A DNA stretch of 9,732 nt from Planctomycetota bacterium (lineage in GTDB: Bacteria; Planctomycetota; Planctomycetia; Pirellulales; UBA1268): NCBI GenBank assembly GCA_003670825.1, contig QWQL01000176.1:1-9732 (forward strand), written 5' to 3'. Of the stretch, positions 7,501-9,732 are shown piece by piece. The number at the start of each line of letters is the position of its first letter. Within the stretch, counting starts at the first letter, position 1. The position numbers were made by a program, and so were the translations under genes. The notes beneath the pieces were generated by a model. The model was not told the origin of the DNA. It did not search any database and saw only the letters and a program-made list of their open reading frames with translations.

Positions 7501-7984
7501 GCAGCACGAGCGTGTCGGCCTCGGCCACCCCGATCGCGGCGGCGAGTTGGGCGTTGACGAGCACGGTCCCTTCCGCGAGCGGCGGGGGCGCCGGCTCGAA
7601 GCCGAGCGCTGCCGGATCGTCGCAGGCGAGCAGCGTGGCACGGGACACGGCAGACGCCCGAACGGCCGAGGCAACCGTCGCTGGCATGACGATCGCCGGC
7701 GTGAACTGTGGGGGCCGGGGTTGATCGCGGGCCGACCGTGCCAGCTCCAACGCGAGGTCTCGGCGAAAGAATCCGTCGCCGAGCACGGCAGCATCGATCC
7801 GACCGAGCCGCTCGAGGGCCAGGCTGCGGAGTCCGCCTTGGATCAGATCTCCGACACCCAGCGCCCCGGAGATGGTGGTGGCTACGACGGCGCAGGCGGC
7901 GGCGAGGGCCGCGAGCTGGGGCCACCACCGGCGGGTGAGGGTGAGGGCGAGTCCGCCAAGCGACCGCGTCGCCGGCGCGGTCAT
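4490..7984 (-). CDS. Large FtsX-family ABC exporter permease (two FtsX domains)
   Basis: The 1164-residue product is the membrane subunit of a type VII (MacB/LolCE-like) ABC system. I see about ten TM segments: one near 22-44, three at 541-569, 588-618 and 640-667, three at 697-713, 719-740 and 772-794, and three at 1033-1056, 1083-1108 and 1116-1145. FtsX domains lie at about 545-670 and 1035-1146; each has a short cytoplasmic segment with (A/H)AVG after the first helix (578-582 and 1070-1073), where the ATPase usually docks. Two big extracytoplasmic domains (45-540 and 795-1030) give the unusual length. The segment 441-475 (WNPPFPFD...YWKQYRATPKAF) resembles one I remember in large permeases of planctomycetes and acidobacteria. 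The start overlaps the ATPase stop as ATGA and the end overlaps the glycosyltransferase start. The exported substrate is unknown; lipid or lipoprotein is an inference from the family. Confidence 0.92.
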   Translation of the reverse strand: MTAPATRSLGGLALTLTRRWWPQLAALAAACAVVATTISGALGVGDLIQGGLRSLALERLGRIDAAVLGDGFFRRDLALELARSARDQPRPPQFTPAIVMPATVASAVRASAVSRATLLACDDPAALGFEPAPPPLAEGTVLVNAQLAAAIGVAEADTLVLRLPRRSRVPADSPLGRRTGDSLSRRLRVLAVLPDAGIGRFAVRPAQATQPLVVLSLEDAQAILREGDVANAIFVVAAAVPADSDASDDTAGVAALIRTMLQPRLDDYGLAIDPAEGDGLRLSSRRLMIPKEVDRAAGEVLGSRGGSPSLAFLANDMLPQGPSAAAAPRIPYSTVLGIEGASLPGGGLVDAAGAVLPNPAGDEIIVGRWMADDLAAQGRPLAIGDSLAVRFFLPETIHGQVEERTESFRVSGFAEMRGTAVDRSLVPEVEGVTDEESIADWNPPFPFDSSRVRTVPPHDQDDQYWKQYRATPKAFVSLAAARRIAGSRFGMTTAWHVARPDMPREELAARLAAAINPEAAGIAVVPLRAEAVAAARGSTPFGGLFLALSAFVVVAGLLLAWLLFGLLVAAQRRAIGLLAAVGWPPARLSKLLLVIGGLAALAGVLAGAVLGPIWSRLLIAVLERAWNGDVAAGSSAVFRGSLLGPLAPLAGCVATLVMAIAALAVAARRAGLTPPLTLLSGSAVASDGFRRPGRWSTTIAALSLLAAGVAPVAARNATAATAVGLFFAAGCAALGGLLTLARGRLFAGNATSAVRSLPQFAARTVAARPGRGFSIAAIVAAGQFLVVAVSAFALRPPADVADRRSPTGGWTWIAALGEPSSIDPADRDALAVLGLTAAQERALGSCEIARLRASDGDDASCTNLYAASRPTVLGVGPGFVARGGFSFTAHAPLAAGAAGNPWRLLDGIADRDDGPVPAVLDQATAQWGLKLGGVGSRFTLPDEAGETTEFEIVGLLEPGILQGRVIVAERNFQRLFPSRSGYSLALVDAAAVDVASWPQVPAALQAAWADAGVSLELAVDRLRALQAVQNTFLTGFQVLGTLGLLLGTAGVAAVQLQGVVERLGALAILHAVGFSLIRIRTWLMLETLVTVGAGLLIGTLAGAIAVWPALAGGVGRLPLLWIAATGGATLVAAAAAGWFATAVVKTGFARPADRTLLSRACTSP

Positions 7985-8652
7985 GGCTCGAGCCGCCCGT
8001 CGTGCAACTGCCGCACACCGCCGACGACGGCCGCCACTGCCGGGTCGTGGGTGACCATCATCAGCATGCCTCCCGACTCCTCGATGAGGTCAACCAGCAG
8101 CCGGGTGATCTCGGCGGCGGTGTGGGAGTCGAGCTGACCGGTCGGCTCGTCGGCAAGGATCAACCGCGGCGAGAGCAGCAGGGCGCGGGCCACGGCGACC
8201 CGCTGCCGCTCCCCGCCCGAGAGCATGGCGGGCGGGTGGGCGAGCCGCGGGCCAAGCCCCACCCGCTCCAGCAGTCGCGTACCCCGGGCGACGAGATCGA
8301 GTGGGATGGTGCCGGTGGCAAGCGCCGGCAGCAGCACGTTGTCGAGGGCGGTGCACCCGTCGAGCAGCTGATGGTCTTGAAACACGAACCCGACCCGGCG
8401 GTTGCGGAAAGCGGCCCGTGCCGCCGCACCGCCTGCGTGGGGATCGACGCCGTCGAGGGTCACGCGGCCGCTGGTGGGCGGTTCGAGCCCGCCGACGATC
8501 GAGAGCAGCGTGCTCTTCCCGGAGCCACTCGGCCCCATGATCACCATGCGGCCTCCGGGGGGCAGCGACAACGACACGTCATCGAGCACGCGGAGCGGCG
8601 CGGCGCCGGCCGGAAAGATCTTCGTGATGCGATCGAGCTCGAGCACGACCAT
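7981..8652 (-). CDS. ABC exporter ATPase (LolD/MacB family)
   Basis: This 223-residue nucleotide-binding subunit powers the permease encoded directly after it. All catalytic elements are intact: Walker A GPSGSGKST (40-48), Q-loop Q92 in VFQDHQLL, signature LSGGERQRVAVARAL (144-158), Walker B LILADEPTGQLD (164-175) with catalytic E169, and the switch His H202 in VTHD. The DEPTGQLD wording and the short length with no extra domain are typical of LolD/MacB/FtsE-like ATPases. It starts 5 bp after the thioesterase stop, with only a weak GGGG next to the ATG, and its stop overlaps the permease start by 4 bp. This implies one transcript and balanced synthesis of the two subunits. LolD itself cannot be claimed, because no lolC or lolE pair or other Lol genes are present. 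Confidence 0.95.
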   Translation of the reverse strand: MVVLELDRITKIFPAGAAPLRVLDDVSLSLPPGGRMVIMGPSGSGKSTLLSIVGGLEPPTSGRVTLDGVDPHAGGAAARAAFRNRRVGFVFQDHQLLDGCTALDNVLLPALATGTIPLDLVARGTRLLERVGLGPRLAHPPAMLSGGERQRVAVARALLLSPRLILADEPTGQLDSHTAAEITRLLVDLIEESGGMLMMVTHDPAVAAVVGGVRQLHDGRLEP

Positions 8653-8657
8653 CCCCG

Positions 8658-9083
8658 TCAGGTGGCCGAGCGATAGGGTTCGAGCCGCGCGATGATCTCG
8701 GCAGAAATCGGCACCGCCTCAGGCTTACGGCCCGGGTGCATCAGGCACCGCACCGCGACCACACGGCCGCGGGCGACGCTCCTGCCAGCGTGTGAAAACG
8801 CAAATGAATACGTGACGCTCGTGCGCCCCACCGCCGCGACGCCGACCTCGATATCGAGGTCTTCACCAAACCTCGCGGCCGACACGTAATCGCATGTGGC
8901 CGACACCCGAGGCCAACTGGCATCAATGCCGTTGGGACCATGGTCTACAACGGCGATACCCGCGGATCGGAGCAACTCGTGCTCGGCCGATTCCATCCAG
9001 AAAAAGAAGGCGGAAAAGTGAACGATACCGGCTGCGTCGGTGTCGCGAAACTCGACACGTCGGCGGGTCGTGAGCGGCGCCAT
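8658..9083 (-). CDS. Hotdog-fold acyl-CoA thioesterase (4HBT/YbgC family)
   Basis: The 141-residue product matches the 4-hydroxybenzoyl-CoA thioesterase family, which hydrolyses acyl-CoA or acyl-ACP thioesters in the cytoplasm. The signature VEFRDTDAAGIVHFSAFFFWME (10-31) opens the protein. D16 sits at the position of the catalytic Asp of the Pseudomonas enzyme and H22 is the usual His after it. The remainder supplies the hotdog sheet: DYVSAARFGEDLDIEVGV, TSVTYSFAF and GRVVAVRCLM. The length is typical. The start at 9083 is the first ATG, directly before the core, with no obvious ribosome binding site. The gene lies 61 bp after rpsR and 5 bp before the ABC ATPase gene. In other bacteria YbgC sits with Tol-Pal envelope genes; here the neighbour is an ABC exporter, so a role in phospholipid turnover is possible but unproven. 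Confidence 0.9.
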   Translation of the reverse strand: MAPLTTRRRVEFRDTDAAGIVHFSAFFFWMESAEHELLRSAGIAVVDHGPNGIDASWPRVSATCDYVSAARFGEDLDIEVGVAAVGRTSVTYSFAFSHAGRSVARGRVVAVRCLMHPGRKPEAVPISAEIIARLEPYRSAT

Positions 9084-9119
9084 GGTGTCGTACCCGTCGT
9101 TGTCCGTCGTGCCTGCCGT

Positions 9120-9139
9120 CGCCCCAGGCTACCGGGGCG
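9120..9139 (-). terminator. Hairpin just after the rpsR stop
   Basis: On the minus strand CGCCCCGG-TAG-CC(T)GGGGCG forms an 8-bp stem with one bulged U and a 3-nt loop, beginning 5 nt after the rpsR stop codon. There is no U-tract behind it. It could be a weak or Rho-assisted terminator, a processing or stability element protecting the rpsR mRNA end, or an attenuator that lowers transcription into the thioesterase-ABC genes. Confidence 0.4.
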
Positions 9140-9144
9140 AACGA

Positions 9145-9429
9145 CTATTCGCCCACGTACGGCAGCAGCGCCATAAACCGCGCCCGCTTGATCGCGCTGG
9201 TGACCGCATGCTGGCTAGCCGCGGTGCAACCGGTCTTTCGCCGGCCGATGATCTTCGCCTGGCGATTGACCAACTTGCCGAGGAGTTCCAGATCTTTGTA
9301 GTCGACGTACATCGGACGGGGCCGAGCACCGTCGATGAAGATCGGATCCCGCCGCTTGACCTTGGGGCGCGGCTTCGCCTTTTTTCGGGCGGTCTTGGCC
9401 AACTTCTGCCGGGGTCCTGCAAAACTCAT
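9145..9429 (-). CDS. rpsR: Ribosomal protein bS18
   Basis: The 94-residue product is small-subunit protein S18, which binds 16S rRNA together with S6 on the platform of the 30S subunit. A basic N-terminal tail (residues 8-28, Lys/Arg-rich) leads to the conserved core: VDYKDLELLGKLVNRQAKI (42-60), RRKTGCTAASQHAVTSAIKRAR (63-84) and the terminal ALLPYVGE (87-94). The start at 9429 (MSFAGPRQ) was chosen over the 21-residue longer frame from 9492, because the extension would cross the candidate promoter region and has a composition unlike S18 tails. The gene is not flanked by rplI or visibly by rpsF, which accompany it in many bacteria. A hairpin follows its stop. Confidence 0.95.
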   Translation of the reverse strand: MSFAGPRQKLAKTARKKAKPRPKVKRRDPIFIDGARPRPMYVDYKDLELLGKLVNRQAKIIGRRKTGCTAASQHAVTSAIKRARFMALLPYVGE

Positions 9430-9468
9430 CTGGGTCTCGAAGCTCTCGCTAAAGGGGATGACAACCAC

Positions 9469-9485
9469 GCACCGGCTTGCACCGG
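9469..9485 (-). promoter_or_regulatory. 7-bp direct repeat in the rpsR leader
   Basis: CCGGTGC occurs twice, 3 bp apart (10-bp period), about 40-56 nt before the rpsR start codon on the minus strand. If the -10 element at 9491-9499 is used, this repeat lies at the very 5' end of the rpsR leader or across its start site. It might be a protein or RNA-binding element for rpsR control, but it may equally be chance. Confidence 0.2.
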
Positions 9486-9490
9486 GCCAC

Positions 9491-9499
9491 ACTATAACA
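9491..9499 (-). promoter_or_regulatory. Candidate extended -10 promoter for rpsR
   Basis: The minus strand reads TGTTATAGT, an extended -10 element (TGn followed by TATAGT, 5 of 6 matches to TATAAT). It is an A+T-rich spot in otherwise G+C-rich DNA. No good -35 hexamer is seen 16-18 bp upstream, as is usual for extended -10 promoters. Transcription would begin near 9484 and give an rpsR leader of about 55 nt. The element directly follows the hairpin that ends the upstream gene, the expected place for a fresh promoter. Confidence 0.45.
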
Positions 9500-9502
9500 C
9501 GC

Positions 9503-9539
9503 TCACGGGAGCCGGGCAGGGATCACCCGACTCCCGTGA
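9503..9539 (-). terminator. Strong hairpin between the glycine-rich gene and rpsR
   Basis: Arms of 14 bases (9503-9516 and 9526-9539) flank a 9-nt loop. The one non-Watson-Crick position (9512 against 9530) is a C-A mismatch in plus-strand RNA but a G-U pair in minus-strand RNA, so the stem is fully paired only in the minus direction, the direction of the flanking genes. It begins 48 nt after the stop of the glycine-rich protein gene. What follows (GCGTGTTATAG) is only moderately U-rich, so termination efficiency is uncertain. It most likely ends or stabilises the upstream mRNA. Confidence 0.6.
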
Positions 9540-9587
9540 TGCGATTTGGAACGACATCGGGCGCAGCCGCCCGGGAATCACGCCAGA

Positions 9588-9732
9588 CTAGTAGCGGTCG
9601 CCGCCGCGGCCACCGCCGCCACCGCCACCACCGTAGCCACCACCACCGCCACCACCGTAGCCACCACCACCGCCGCCGCAGCCACCACGACCGCCACCGC
9701 CACCGCCACCGCCGCCGTCGCCACCACCGCCG
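9588..9732 (-). CDS. Glycine-rich C-terminus of a probable RNA-binding protein (cut by right edge)
   Basis: The last 47 codons are visible, followed by TAG. They are almost all glycine (GGT and GGC), broken by single Asp, Arg, Cys and Tyr residues: two Tyr eight residues apart in glycine runs, and the ending GGRGGDRY. Such a tail is typical of small glycine-rich RRM proteins, which are common in planctomycetes and cyanobacteria and act as RNA chaperones. The domain that would prove it lies outside the window. Single-stranded DNA-binding protein is an alternative, because ssb often precedes rpsR and can have a Gly-rich linker, but the acidic DDIPF-like tip that SSB needs for partner binding is absent. 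The lone Cys in the Gly run is unusual. A hairpin lies 48 nt after the stop. Confidence 0.65.
   Translation of the reverse strand, partial: GGGGDGGGGGGGGGRGGCGGGGGGYGGGGGGGYGGGGGGGGRGGDRY

Noticed and set aside
9430..9492. 21-residue N-terminal extension of S18 from an ATG at 9492
   Set aside because: It would overlap the candidate -10 element, and its residues (MWPGASRCVVV...) do not look like S18; MSFAGPRQ followed by a basic tail is the natural start.

Overview
The window looks like an ordinary chromosomal stretch from a high-G+C bacterium, most likely a planctomycete. The grounds are the very high G+C with long shadow ORFs on both strands, few clear Shine-Dalgarno sites, a secreted-protein N-terminus of a type I associate with Planctomycetota/Verrucomicrobiota, a very large FtsX-type permease of a style common there, and an rpsR gene next to a glycine-rich protein gene. 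This assignment is by impression only, without a database search. There is no sign of a phage, insertion sequence, CRISPR array, tRNA or rRNA.

Left part (1-2270): the N-terminus of a secreted protein runs off the left edge on the minus strand. Its 239-bp upstream region holds a short tandem repeat built on GGGACGAATCGG. Next come three genes for 7-deazaguanine (preQ0/preQ1) synthesis. queF (minus) is head to head with queC-queE (plus), with only 18 bp between the two start codons, and queC and queE overlap by 4 bp. QueE makes 7-carboxy-7-deazaguanine, QueC converts it to preQ0, and QueF reduces preQ0 to preQ1 for queuosine tRNA modification. queD and tgt are not in the window.

Right part (2319-9732): every gene is on the minus strand. 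In transcription order they are the glycine-rich C-terminus of a probable RNA-binding protein (cut by the right edge), a strong hairpin followed by a candidate extended -10 promoter, rpsR (ribosomal protein S18), a hotdog-fold acyl-CoA thioesterase, an ABC exporter ATPase, its 1164-residue FtsX-family permease, a family 9 glycosyltransferase, and a 10-TM membrane protein made of two very similar halves. From thioesterase to glycosyltransferase the genes are 5 bp apart or overlap by 4 and 16 bp, so they probably form one operon. The thioesterase, ABC exporter and glycosyltransferase together suggest a role in the cell envelope (lipid or glycan export or assembly), but the substrate is not evident.

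I found no convincing undescribed multi-gene system. The observations most worth a second look are the strongly conserved internal duplication in the 10-TM protein, the GGGACGAATCGG repeat, the strand-specific hairpin plus promoter before rpsR, and the head-to-head deazaguanine genes.
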